Positions 8,824 to 18,675 of a DNA stretch of 64,000 nucleotides are shown here, piece after piece. A program made the translations under genes and the position numbers. How positions within the stretch are numbered: the first letter of the stretch is position 1; each line of letters begins with the position of its first letter. The stretch comes from Saprospiraceae bacterium (GTDB lineage: Bacteria > Bacteroidota > Bacteroidia > Chitinophagales > Saprospiraceae): contig JANQQI010000065.1 of the NCBI GenBank assembly GCA_028285085.1, forward strand, positions 62,001-126,000, in the 5' to 3' direction. The notes beneath the pieces are model-generated. The model made no database searches. It worked only from the letters and a program-made list of their open reading frames with translations, and was not told the DNA's origin.

Positions 8824-10212
8824 TCATTTCTTAATCAGTAACTGAGAATATTCATCTACTGCAGTAATAATATTAATAGTGTAAACTCCTTTTGACAAGC
8901 TGGATAGTCTAATACCATCATTTATATCATCTAGATACTGGCTATAAACACTCTTTCCATGAACATTAAAAACTTCGATATAACACTGTGTTGTATTAAG
9001 ATCAGTTTCTATCCAGATTTCGTTAATAAATGGATTAGGATATATCCTAATTAAATTATTATACTTAAACTTTACACCAATTATATTTGAATAGGAATAT
9101 TCATTACTAATATCGATTTGCTTCAATCTGTAGTAATTCCAACCCGCAATGGGAGAATCATCTATGAATGAATAATCTCTAAGTAAATTACTCTCTATTT
9201 CTCCTGCAACGAATCCTAAAGATTGCCATTCCTCTACATGTAAACGTTCAATTTCAAAACCCAAGTTGTTAGTTTCAGTTAATGTTCGCCAATCCAATAC
9301 AATGTCATTTTCATGAACTGTTGCTGAGAATTGGTCTAGCTCCACAGGTAATGCAATATCACTAGTAAAGATGATGTCAGTTGCTATCATTGATGCTACT
9401 ACCACATAATAGGTCTGGTTAGCAATAACATCTATTCCGACCCCATCAACTGATCCTCGACATGTAGATACCGGAGTAAGATCATCGAACGTTTGTGCAT
9501 TTTGATTTGAAGCTGTATAAAAAACTACAACTATATAGGACCCTGAACCACTAATTGCAGATATACTACCATTGGATGATGTAGTAAACTTATACCAGAC
9601 CATTGGTTCATAATGGTAACAAGGACCATCTGAGGCAGGTACTGGTCCCTCAGTATCTGCATCTGGAAAGTTAACAAGCGTATCAATAAAGGTAAAGTCT
9701 ACAATTTCTAGGGCTGTGGAAATTTCATCATTTAGAGGAGGATTCGGAGGAGGAATATAGCTTCCAGTTACCGATATAGTAGCCGTAACAGAAGTATTAG
9801 CTATTAAAATGTAATAAGTCTGATTAGGGATTGTTACGTAGTATAATGTATCTCTATTTGAGCAGGATTGTAACGGGACTAGATTCGTAAAATCTGTCGC
9901 TGATTCATCAGGAGAAGTGTACAATATAATATTTGATAGACCAGCAGAAACTGAAATAATAATGTCTGCACCTAAATCGAAAGTGAACTTGTACCATATC
10001 ATCGCCCTGTTATCAAAACATGTCCCATCTGAAGCAGGAACAGGGCCTTCAGAATCTGCTTGCGAAAAATCTACTGAAACATCCGAAAAAGGTATATCTA
10101 TGATATCTAATGCCGTGGATATCTCATCATTTGGAGGTTGACTCAGAAGTGGTGAAAAATTAGTTATTAAAAATAATAACGATATAATAGTTTTCTTTGC
10201 TAATGTAAACAT
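8824..10212 (-). CDS. T9SS-secreted protein with two tandem PPC-like domains
   Basis: A 462-residue secreted protein. After a signal peptide (residues about 1-24) come two homologous domains of about 130 residues, each starting P(P/L)NDEISTAL and containing EGPVPASDG followed by a (I/V)WYKFT strand. This layout resembles the bacterial pre-peptidase C-terminal (PPC) beta-sandwich domains. A fibronectin-like linker (ALPVELDQFSAT, TNNLGFEIERL) leads to a T9SS type A sorting domain (RIYPNPF, SKGVYTI). No enzymatic motif is visible. It is probably a surface adhesin-like or structural protein. It has the same strand and style as the 989-residue cargo next to it. Confidence 0.82.
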   Translation of the reverse strand: MFTLAKKTIISLLFLITNFSPLLSQPPNDEISTALDIIDIPFSDVSVDFSQADSEGPVPASDGTCFDNRAMIWYKFTFDLGADIIISVSAGLSNIILYTSPDESATDFTNLVPLQSCSNRDTLYYVTIPNQTYYILIANTSVTATISVTGSYIPPPNPPLNDEISTALEIVDFTFIDTLVNFPDADTEGPVPASDGPCYHYEPMVWYKFTTSSNGSISAISGSGSYIVVVFYTASNQNAQTFDDLTPVSTCRGSVDGVGIDVIANQTYYVVVASMIATDIIFTSDIALPVELDQFSATVHENDIVLDWRTLTETNNLGFEIERLHVEEWQSLGFVAGEIESNLLRDYSFIDDSPIAGWNYYRLKQIDISNEYSYSNIIGVKFKYNNLIRIYPNPFINEIWIETDLNTTQCYIEVFNVHGKSVYSQYLDDINDGIRLSSLSKGVYTINIITAVDEYSQLLIKK

Positions 10213-11570
10213 GGTGGGGAATTTAAATCATCAAAAAAACATCCTCCTACAAGAAGTATAAGGTAAGACGTTGTGTTAGCAGTAAGATAGTTTGATGAGT
10301 TTCAGCTATAGTATAGCAAAGTTTACACTTTAAAGTATTTTGTTATAATTTAAGCGTTTTTATTGTTAATTCAAATTTTTTATTAAATCACTATAAAAAA
10401 TCTAATAAAAAATACTCACCATCAATTTATATACTATTGTAGACTAGAACTTGGTTCTGTTGAAAGGTGAACTTGTAAAAGACGATTTAAAAAGATTATT
10501 ATACTTAAAGATTAGTGTAACTGTTTTCAAACGAAAAGGGGTGATACTAGATCAGAACTATAGCAGGGAAAGGTGATACAATAATTATATGAAGACATAA
10601 TCGTCTAGGTCATTCATTGAAAGCATTTAGCTGAGTGGGTAAACTTTCTTGATAAGAAAAATTGATTCTTTACACCTTTGAGGCGTTAGCAAAATTTATA
10701 GAGACCATAAGAAAATATACTCAAGCTAGTTTTGCTCTATTGAGGAGTACTCAGAAATGAATAAAAACTTTGAATAAAAAAGAAAGGATATTTAATTGAG
10801 CGTTAGTGTTACTTACAATAGTTTGCAAAATGCTCAAGATTAACAAATCAACTTTATCCTATTTTTGTAAGGAAAATTTATATGTATGTAATTTGAATTA
10901 TTTTACATTTTGGTTATTAGCTCCAATCCAGCAAATTCAAATAGCAGATGCCAATGTTCTCATCTTACACTAATTTTTATATACTAAATAGTTTTTTGTT
11001 AGAGAACAACGTAATTATATATAAACAATTAATTCTTCAAAAAGGTTGCATAGTCAAAAAAGTATTGTTATATTTACGTTGTGCAAATAGCACACCTATA
11101 TGATATATTAAGAAATTCTACCTACACTTTCACATTGCTCTCTATTTTCAGTAGGTTAATAATCGATCTAAATTAAAATTTCTTAATTTTAAAACCTACG
11201 CAAGATTTATTTATAAACTTGCTTGTTGGGTTGTACTCAATAATCATACAGTGTCACTTTGCTAGTTCGATACTCATGATTTCTACTATTCAAAGATTGT
11301 TGAGTAAACTCATAAATACTAACCTTTGGAGAGAAGTGTTTCAACAATTACACAATTAGCCTGACTAACAAGGTTGTATACATTAATACATAACCTTTAT
11401 CAACAATTGGTTTTATTCTTAAAAGAATAGCATTTAAGAGTAAAATAATTGAATGCATTCTTTTATATTCGTGATCTTCTGGGGCACGCCTCAGTAAGGA
11501 TAGAATATTATTTAATGTTAAAAAATAAATAACAATATGCTTTCTAAAAAGCGATCGTAAAACCCCAAAA
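10213..11570. other. Gene-empty AT-rich stretch of 1.36 kb
   Basis: No open frame of useful length occurs on either strand, and I recognise no RNA gene, repeat array or transposase fragment. Base composition is strongly AT-rich with many A/T runs. It sits between a minus-strand T9SS gene and a plus-strand lipoprotein gene, so both promoters must be here. The size is well above the spacing elsewhere in the window. Confidence 0.5.
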
Positions 11571-12200
11571 ATGAAACTCTTTACTTATTTTATCCTTATC
11601 TCCCTAACTTTAATTACGCTTATAACAAGTTGTGAACAAGATCCCCCTCCTAATGATACAACTATTATAATTGGCTATTTACTGGAATACGGCCCAGAAG
11701 AAGTTCCTCTAAAAGAAAAAGCAATATATCTACAAGAATGCGATGGAAATCATGACAGTTTTGGTTGCTGGACTGTTGATACTTTTTATACTAATACAGA
11801 TGGATATTTCTATCACGAATTTCAGCATAAATTAGGGAGTTATCAAATTGTCCCTGCAAGCATTAGTGGTTATTACGATATAGAGGATTACGTCATTAAC
11901 GTAGGAAAATCTAATCAAATGACTCTTATAGCTGATCCGTATGCCTGGCTAAAAATCCACGTGAAAAATACAAACCCAGTGAACGATAGCGATCGGATCA
12001 ATTTCGTAGGTGGCTGGGCTGGAGGGAGTTCCGATATTTACTACGGTACAAATGTGGATTTTGTCGACATTAAACGAGTGCGTGGAAATCGTCAGCATTA
12101 CATCAAATGGTGGGTGACTAAAAATAACAACATGCAGGTGTTTGAAGATAATCTAACCTACGGTGCTCATGACACCATTGAATATGAAATACTTTACTAA
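11571..12200 (+). CDS. Hypothetical lipoprotein
   Basis: A 209-residue protein with a lipoprotein signal peptide: a hydrophobic stretch from residue 4 and a lipobox LITSC, giving Cys21 as the lipidated residue. The mature part is Tyr/Asp-rich and looks like a beta-sandwich. A segment near residues 65-90 (TNTDGYFYHEF) resembles the Gly-containing turn of carboxypeptidase-regulatory-like domains. No enzyme motif is seen. It is likely a periplasmic or outer-membrane lipoprotein of unknown role. Codon use is AT-rich like its surroundings. Confidence 0.75.
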   Translation: MKLFTYFILISLTLITLITSCEQDPPPNDTTIIIGYLLEYGPEEVPLKEKAIYLQECDGNHDSFGCWTVDTFYTNTDGYFYHEFQHKLGSYQIVPASISGYYDIEDYVINVGKSNQMTLIADPYAWLKIHVKNTNPVNDSDRINFVGGWAGGSSDIYYGTNVDFVDIKRVRGNRQHYIKWWVTKNNNMQVFEDNLTYGAHDTIEYEILY

Positions 12201-12353
12201 GACATAACAAATTAATTTCGCCCCATAAAATCAACTTAACCATCTAAATAACAATCACTTATACATTATAATTCGAAACAGCCACGACATGAATTGCTTC
12301 ATGCTCGTTTAGCCCAAGCTATATCCATTTCTTAATCATTTAAATGCAGTACC

Positions 12354-15300
12354 ATGCGTCAGTTTTACTTGGTGCTGTGGATAGGGTTTTGCCTATTTGC
12401 AGCAAGCCAAAGCTATGCCCAATGCCCGACAACGTTTGAAATGCCCGATATCTATATTGAAAAAGATACTACAGATAGTACACCACTCTGGTTGGGTAAT
12501 ATTGAATTTAGTAGTTGCCGGACCTACCTCATCCACGAGACCGTTACCTTTCATTTCCCCGAGAATGCTTTTACTGCGGCCATACAACCTAACAACCAGG
12601 AATACGATTTCATTTTACGGGTTGATCTGGCTGATGGTAATGGTTATCAGGATATACCTTCTGATCTTAAAATGACTGTCACCTATTCTACTCCCGGCCA
12701 ACGAACAATTCGTATCCAGGCTTGTGCAGATAATGGCAATGGTCAATGCTACAATTACTGGAAGTTTCCCTTAGTACATAATCCAGTTACCGCTGACTAT
12801 ATGCGACCTGATCTGAGCATTGGTATTTCTACTGATAGTATCTGGATGCCGACTTGTAACGAAGCTTATGACTCAACCTCCCCTTTTTTAACCGGACAGA
12901 TTAGCAACGCTCGAGCCTATATCAAATATGGAGCAGGACATAACGCATTGGTCAAGCCGCTGATTTTTGTCGATGGACTAGACTTTGGTTCAGCTGAAAA
13001 GGTGGTTATTGATACTTCATTAGGTGAGGAAGGGATTATTAGATATGGGCGCAATGGTTGGGATGCGCTGGTCAAAGGGTCATATGAAGGTTATCTCGAT
13101 TTTGAAAATGGTGATGTTAGCGAATTTGCTTTATACCCGGCTCAATTCGACGATTTGTTAGCCGCCGGCTTTGATATTGTATTTCTGGATTTTGAAAATG
13201 GCTCGGACTATATCCAGAAAAATGGGTATTTGCTGATGGAGCTACTCCATCGCATCAATAGTGAATGGAAAATTGATGATCCAATTACAGGGATTCGACA
13301 CGAGAACGTAATCGTAGGTGCCAGTATGGGCGGACAAATCGCTCGATGGACTTTGGCCCGGATGGAGCGTAATGGACAAGCTCATTGTACAGGTACTTAT
13401 CTATCCTTTGATTCACCACATCGTGGTGCGAATATTCCTTTAAGTTTACAGTCTGCGGCTTGGTTTTTTTCCCGTACCGGGCAAGATACCCGCCTCTGGA
13501 CCCAGCTTAATGACCCAGCCCCTCGGCAACTATTGCTAAATAATTTTGAAGCGGCCTACAATGATGGCAAGCTCACAGCAAAAGAGTGGGCCTATGGGAG
13601 TTCGATTTATGAAAAAGATACTACACTCGATTATAATTGCTTACGAGATTTATATTTAGACGAAATAGCCGATTTGGGATACCCTAGCACAACACGTAAC
13701 ATTGCTATTGCATGCGGAAGTGAACTAGGTGTAGGGCAGGGCTATGGTGAAGGAGCTAACCAATTTAATGCTCACTTATACGCCAACGAGCACAATTTCG
13801 GCAGTATTTTCCGGATGGGACTTTGGAGTCAAAATGGAGGAACCGCAGATTATGTCGTGCGAGGCATGATCGATTGTTTCAAATATTCTAACACATTAGA
13901 TAAGTCAGACTTAGTATTTGCTGCAGCTACACCTTTCGATTTCAACCCTTGCGCGGAAGGCGTTATTCAAGGACGTAGCCCCTTTCGTTATCACAGTGTT
14001 TATGTGCAGATGCTGGAAACACTGCCACCTTTCGACAATACACCTGGGTGCTATCGAAGTGATCTACTGGCCTTACAAGATGATCTGCTTGGCCGACTTG
14101 AGACGTTAGTTGGCAACGAAAATGTCGATATCACTGTAGAGATCCCTGCAAACCGAAAGAAGTCTAGTTTCATGCCCCTAATTAGTACACTTGATATTAA
14201 TTGGCCAATGGATGAAGAGCATCTTTGGAAGAACGTCGAACTGGAAGGGCTTCTGGAAAATAATCTAATACCATTTGAGAGTTATTATGCACCTGATATC
14301 AACCTTAAACATGTTGAAATGGATAGCGCTATGCGCGTTTGGGTAAATACGGAGTTGGCATCAAGCAGCATTACTCTCAACCCGATCTTAGCTGCCGGAG
14401 AAAGCTACAACTTCGGCACCACCTATCGCCACCGCATTCCTACCGTAACGGTTAGTGGTGGTAGCACACTCCGTGTTAATGGCCCGGGGCCATCAGGCTA
14501 TGGAGATGAACAAATCAGTACTAAGGAAACCTTTACTGCGTACACTTCCGACTGTGGAAGTTATATCACCGTTGCATCTGGTGGTGAGATGATTTTAGGA
14601 AATGATAACGCAGCATTGGATTTGACGAGACGAGCCTATGTGCATATCCAATCTGGCAGTACCGTTGAAGTTAAATCAGGTGGTAAGCTTCGACTCGCCC
14701 GTGGTTCCAGGCTTATCATTGAAGCTGGGGCTCAACTTATCATTGAACCAGGGGCCGAAGTGGACCTATGGTGGGATGACTCTTATATTCAGATACAAGG
14801 AGAATTAGTATACCAAGGTACTTTCGATTTTAGCGGATCGGGTTATTTTCTATTGGAAAAAAACCACACACTCACCATGGAAGCCCCTGCTCTAGAAATT
14901 ATTGGCCAGGCTGGAGAACGCTTTCTACGTTTAGGAGAAAAAACAATACTCGATCTGGAATCACATGATCTTATTTTTAAAGATGGTGGCGTGGAATACG
15001 GAGTTGATGCTTCAATAAAAGTGGGTGCCGGGGCCAGTGTGGTTTTAGAAAATATGAAGTTGACGGGGCTGGAGAATAATCAGGTTGGTCACACCGGGCT
15101 TGATCTTTATGGTTTGAATCAACTAACATTATTTGAAGTACAAATCGAAGGACTAACTAAAGGTATTACACTGCAAGATGCATTATCACCTTTACCCACC
15201 CAGATTTATTCCACTACATTTACCGATTGTGTTTTCGGACTTTGGACAATCGGCGCTAAAATCATAGATCTACAAGATGTTACCTTCAATCCACCACCCG

Positions 15301-16574
15301 CTCAAGCTGCTTTCGCCTTCATTGGGGAAGAAATAGAATGGTTAGGGATGGGGCAGGTGACTATTGAGCAATATCCGTCCATCGGTAGTGAAAGTGCATT
15401 CAAACTGAAAAAAGTCACTGAAGCATCATTTAGTGGAGTGGTTTTAAAGGATAATGAAATCGGATTAGAATTACGGGATGTCCCTGAACTACGCATCTTT
15501 GGATGTAGGATTGAAAATAATGGAATCGGGATTCAGGTGCCACAGGCAGGTGAGGCAGATAATAAAAATGAGTCCAATATATTACTGTTCCGCAAAGCAG
15601 TCGTCAGTAATAATACCACCGGTATCCAGATAGATAAAGGCGGAGAGAATCTTGATGGAAGTCTCTACGGGATGGTCTTGATGGACTGTGCAGAGCTATC
15701 AAATAATGGTATGGGCATCAAAGGTACAGATGTCACCTTGCAAATAGATGCCTACCTCAATGCCGGAACAGATGACCCCACCCTCATTCGGCCTAACCAG
15801 ATCTATGGCAGTGGTACCTATTTCGATATTTGTTATGATGATTTAGCACCTTTCATCACTACGGTTCTTGCTCGGGGAAACTATTGGGGTGGCGGAGAGC
15901 CGTCGTCTTTTAGCTACAAGGTCAACACGCCTGACACTGATTGTGTGACCCATGGAGGCGATATACTCGTCACTTCCCAACCTGTAGATGTCTTTACCGA
16001 TTGTGATGATGATGAACTGGCAGAGCCCTATCCTGATGGTGGTGGTATAATCGTGATTTCTGATGAAAACTCCGATGGATTTACAGAGGATGAATGCGAG
16101 TTGGTCTATAATAGCAGTATGCCGATGGCAGTGCATGAAGCGTGGTTTGATGCCTGGCGTTTGTACCGTGCCGGACAGACCAGCGGTGCAAAGACCCAAT
16201 TCGCGGACATTGCGGCCATTAATGCTTTGACCCATCAGCAAGCAAGTGCCTCCTGTCAACACTACGTCAAGGTAGCCAAAGCCTTGACTCATGGCACTGC
16301 AACACTACAAAGTGAGGAAGAAACGTCACAAAATGAATCAACACTTCGCTTGATTCCAAATCCAACTAAAGAGGGGTTTATCATTACGGCCTCGGAAAGT
16401 ACTCAGGGGTTAGCTGCTATATTTAATTCTATGGGGCAACTGATTCATCGACAGGATTATCAAAATGGTTCATGGGTTGCAGTAAACGGTTGGGAGAATG
16501 GTTGGTATATTGTTCGGTTATATGATCTTGCCAGTGGACAAGAAAGAGTCTTAAAATTAATTGTACAGCATTAA
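12354..16574 (+). CDS. T9SS-secreted alpha/beta hydrolase fused to a beta-helix
   Basis: A 1406-residue secreted protein. It has a signal peptide (residues about 1-22), a beta-rich N-terminal region, then an alpha/beta-hydrolase-like domain at about 200-560. The nucleophile elbow GASMGG puts the candidate catalytic Ser at residue 324, and a FDSPHRG motif 36 residues on resembles lipase and PGAP1-like esterases. Residues about 730-1180 hold right-handed beta-helix repeats (SGSTVEVKSGGKL, GAQLIIEPGAEV). The last 80 residues form a T9SS type A sorting domain (RLIPNPTKEG, ENGWYIVRLYD). The acid and the catalytic His could not be assigned by eye. A secreted esterase or lipase held to a carbohydrate-binding helix is the most likely reading. 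Confidence 0.82.
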   Translation: MRQFYLVLWIGFCLFAASQSYAQCPTTFEMPDIYIEKDTTDSTPLWLGNIEFSSCRTYLIHETVTFHFPENAFTAAIQPNNQEYDFILRVDLADGNGYQDIPSDLKMTVTYSTPGQRTIRIQACADNGNGQCYNYWKFPLVHNPVTADYMRPDLSIGISTDSIWMPTCNEAYDSTSPFLTGQISNARAYIKYGAGHNALVKPLIFVDGLDFGSAEKVVIDTSLGEEGIIRYGRNGWDALVKGSYEGYLDFENGDVSEFALYPAQFDDLLAAGFDIVFLDFENGSDYIQKNGYLLMELLHRINSEWKIDDPITGIRHENVIVGASMGGQIARWTLARMERNGQAHCTGTYLSFDSPHRGANIPLSLQSAAWFFSRTGQDTRLWTQLNDPAPRQLLLNNFEAAYNDGKLTAKEWAYGSSIYEKDTTLDYNCLRDLYLDEIADLGYPSTTRNIAIACGSELGVGQGYGEGANQFNAHLYANEHNFGSIFRMGLWSQNGGTADYVVRGMIDCFKYSNTLDKSDLVFAAATPFDFNPCAEGVIQGRSPFRYHSVYVQMLETLPPFDNTPGCYRSDLLALQDDLLGRLETLVGNENVDITVEIPANRKKSSFMPLISTLDINWPMDEEHLWKNVELEGLLENNLIPFESYYAPDINLKHVEMDSAMRVWVNTELASSSITLNPILAAGESYNFGTTYRHRIPTVTVSGGSTLRVNGPGPSGYGDEQISTKETFTAYTSDCGSYITVASGGEMILGNDNAALDLTRRAYVHIQSGSTVEVKSGGKLRLARGSRLIIEAGAQLIIEPGAEVDLWWDDSYIQIQGELVYQGTFDFSGSGYFLLEKNHTLTMEAPALEIIGQAGERFLRLGEKTILDLESHDLIFKDGGVEYGVDASIKVGAGASVVLENMKLTGLENNQVGHTGLDLYGLNQLTLFEVQIEGLTKGITLQDALSPLPTQIYSTTFTDCVFGLWTIGAKIIDLQDVTFNPPPAQAAFAFIGEEIEWLGMGQVTIEQYPSIGSESAFKLKKVTEASFSGVVLKDNEIGLELRDVPELRIFGCRIENNGIGIQVPQAGEADNKNESNILLFRKAVVSNNTTGIQIDKGGENLDGSLYGMVLMDCAELSNNGMGIKGTDVTLQIDAYLNAGTDDPTLIRPNQIYGSGTYFDICYDDLAPFITTVLARGNYWGGGEPSSFSYKVNTPDTDCVTHGGDILVTSQPVDVFTDCDDDELAEPYPDGGGIIVISDENSDGFTEDECELVYNSSMPMAVHEAWFDAWRLYRAGQTSGAKTQFADIAAINALTHQQASASCQHYVKVAKALTHGTATLQSEEETSQNESTLRLIPNPTKEGFIITASESTQGLAAIFNSMGQLIHRQDYQNGSWVAVNGWENGWYIVRLYDLASGQERVLKLIVQH

Positions 16575-16592
16575 CTGATAAAAAAAACCTAA

Positions 16593-16650
16593 CAACTCAG
16601 TTAGTAGCCAATGAAATGTTTAACCAATTTATTGGGTACTAACTGAGTTG
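16593..16650 (+). terminator. Long-loop hairpin after the hydrolase gene
   Basis: CAACTCAGTTAGTA and TACTAACTGAGTTG pair perfectly, and CCAAT/ATTGG extends the stem after one bulged base. It starts 19 bases after the stop codon. There is no long T-run, but it is the only strong structure downstream of the gene. Confidence 0.6.
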
Positions 16651-16832
16651 CAAACACTTCGCATTCATTGCCGTCTTATTTCATTTGAGAGGTCATTTTT
16701 CGTCTATATATCCAAATCGAAGCAAATGTTTATCTTCTGTGAAACATTTAAAATGCTTCTAAGACATCATACACCTTAATTGAAAATGATTTTCGCATTT
16801 CATCAAAAACCGTTTTGCACGGTTTATTTAAT

Positions 16833-17717
16833 CTAATAGAGTTCACTAGGCAAACTAGCTCTGGACGTCACATTTACATCTTTTGACTGCTCATCAAGTA
16901 CTCCTCCTCCTTTTTGCTTTACAATACGTCGAGCAACTATCAAAGGTATATTAGAATTTAAAATAAATTCCCCATCTATTGTACTTGATAAATCAAAACT
17001 GAATTTAGTACTATCACCAAATACCTTATTCGTTTCTCCTCCTAAGACATCCATTAAAGCATTGATAGTTGATGTATCTTTTATCGAAATAGTTGAAGTG
17101 AAACTGGAGAAAACTAAATCTTGCCTAGTAACGAATAGGTCCCCTGCATCATAGCTAATCTTTATTGGATTAGAAGGATCTAAGCTTTTAAAGTAGCTGT
17201 CCAACTTAGGCAAATTAACTGTCCGCTTATACGCTTTATTTACGAACAAAGTAGTTTTAATAACTTTTTTCTTATCATAGCCTCCTTTAACATCAACCAG
17301 CTTAAAAAATTTAGGTAGCAAGAGATCTAAATTAAAAGATTGGGCTTCTTCTTCAGTCAGGCTAATGGTATAAGATTCGCCTTCCTCTCCATAATCGTAA
17401 TATCTTAGCCAATCTTTACTATTAATATCTCCTTTATTAGTTTTAGGATAATTCGGAGGAATTTTTCCAATACTTCCCCACATACCAGTCAGAGGGACTG
17501 CTTCTTTTTTATCTAATTTCCCATTATCATTTTCATCCCTATACAATGTTCCAATTCCATAATTAGATGTGGGCAATGAATAAAAATCCCAGTATTTAAA
17601 ATCATTTCCGACAATTGCATTAAACTTTTGAGTCATCAATTTAGTATAGTTTATTTTTTACATCCCAAAAACAAAAAACTAATACAGAAAAAATAAAAAC
17701 ATTTTAAAGGATTTCAT
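16833..17717 (-). pseudogene. Lipoprotein gene with frame damage in its signal peptide
   Basis: The main frame (268 residues from 17639) has no signal peptide and no recognisable family. Upstream in the same frame an ATG at 17717 is followed by two stop codons (TAG, TAA). Dropping one T from the run near 17700 and adding one A to the run near 17655 gives MKSFKMFYFFCISFLFLGCK, a perfect lipoprotein signal with lipobox FLGC, running straight into the 268-residue body. Two compensating homopolymer changes therefore separate it from an intact lipoprotein. The body has a DENDNGKLDKKE acidic loop, an EF-hand-like calcium site. The cause may be real mutation or sequencing error. If expressed as is, it would be cytoplasmic from ATG 17636. 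Confidence 0.6.
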
Positions 17718-17728
17718 TGGTTGGTTTT

Positions 17729-18406
17729 TTAATTAATAATTAATCGTTGAAATTTAGTCCTGAATACATCTAAATCAATTATTGAATCTTTTGTTTTAAT
17801 TTCCATTTCAATTAACTTTACTTTTTCCCAACCTTTAACTCGGTTTCTGAACAAATAGCATTCTTTATCAACGATTGCTATCCCCCTAATCATAAATCTA
17901 TTGTTATCTTTCTCAACTTATTCAAACATTAATGGTGTTTTAATGCCATCAAACCCATTTTCATATTTCACAAACGATCCTTCCTCCATAGGGCTTATTT
18001 TATAGATCGCCTTTGTTTTGTCAATTAAATAGGTTCCCTCCCCTTGAGGGATGATAACAATATTACGTGAAGTATCTGTAACCGTCCATTTATTTAACTT
18101 TGTTAGCCAACTAACTAAAGAATCAGTTTATAAATTTAAGACAGGATTAGAAGAATAATAAAAATATTTATCCTTCACAATTGAAGAAGGTGTTTCCTCA
18201 CCTATTACATCAGTAAACAGTTTTAATTGATCATTACTTGATGCTTGCTTATATACTTGTGAAAGAAGTTCAGCATGTGCTTCTTCCGATAATTCAAGTG
18301 GATTAAAAATTAAAATAGTATTATTACTACTATCCGGATATAAATCCTGACCTTTAAAAAAAACATATACTAACAAAAAAAAGAACACAAGACTCAAGCA
18401 TCGCAT
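17729..18406 (-). pseudogene. Secreted-protein gene with two in-frame TAA stops
   Basis: From ATG 18406 the frame codes for a signal peptide (MRCLSLVFFFLLVYVFFKG) and 72 further residues, then meets TAA at 18128-18130. The same frame continues cleanly with TDSLVSWLTKLNKWTV to a second TAA at 17918-17920, and then VEKDNNRFMIRGIAIVDKEC to a final TAA at 17729. There is no frameshift. Bypassing the two stops gives about 223 residues of coding-like sequence. The gene ends 11 bases before the start of the next lipoprotein gene, so they formed an operon. The family is unknown. Nonsense mutation is the simplest explanation. Confidence 0.65.
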
Positions 18407-18675
18407 AACGACATATTTATATTACAACATAAATCACATTTAGATGTAGCAAAACCCCACTCACCTCAACAATACTTCGACATACTTTTCACAACATGTT
18501 TGAAATCAAATTTAGAAAAGAAAAAAATCAAAAATTTCACATTTACTATTAACTAAAAAAGATAACTTGACTTACTGCAGAACAGATCAACTATAAGATA
18601 TCTTATCATTAACAAAATTGTTTTAACTTAGTAATGCATTAAGATTTTAAACGCCAATTTTTAAAGTTAGACACA

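Noticed and set aside
15843-16292. 149-residue open frame on the minus strand
   Set aside because: Antisense to the 1406-residue hydrolase/beta-helix gene; unlikely composition, no motif.
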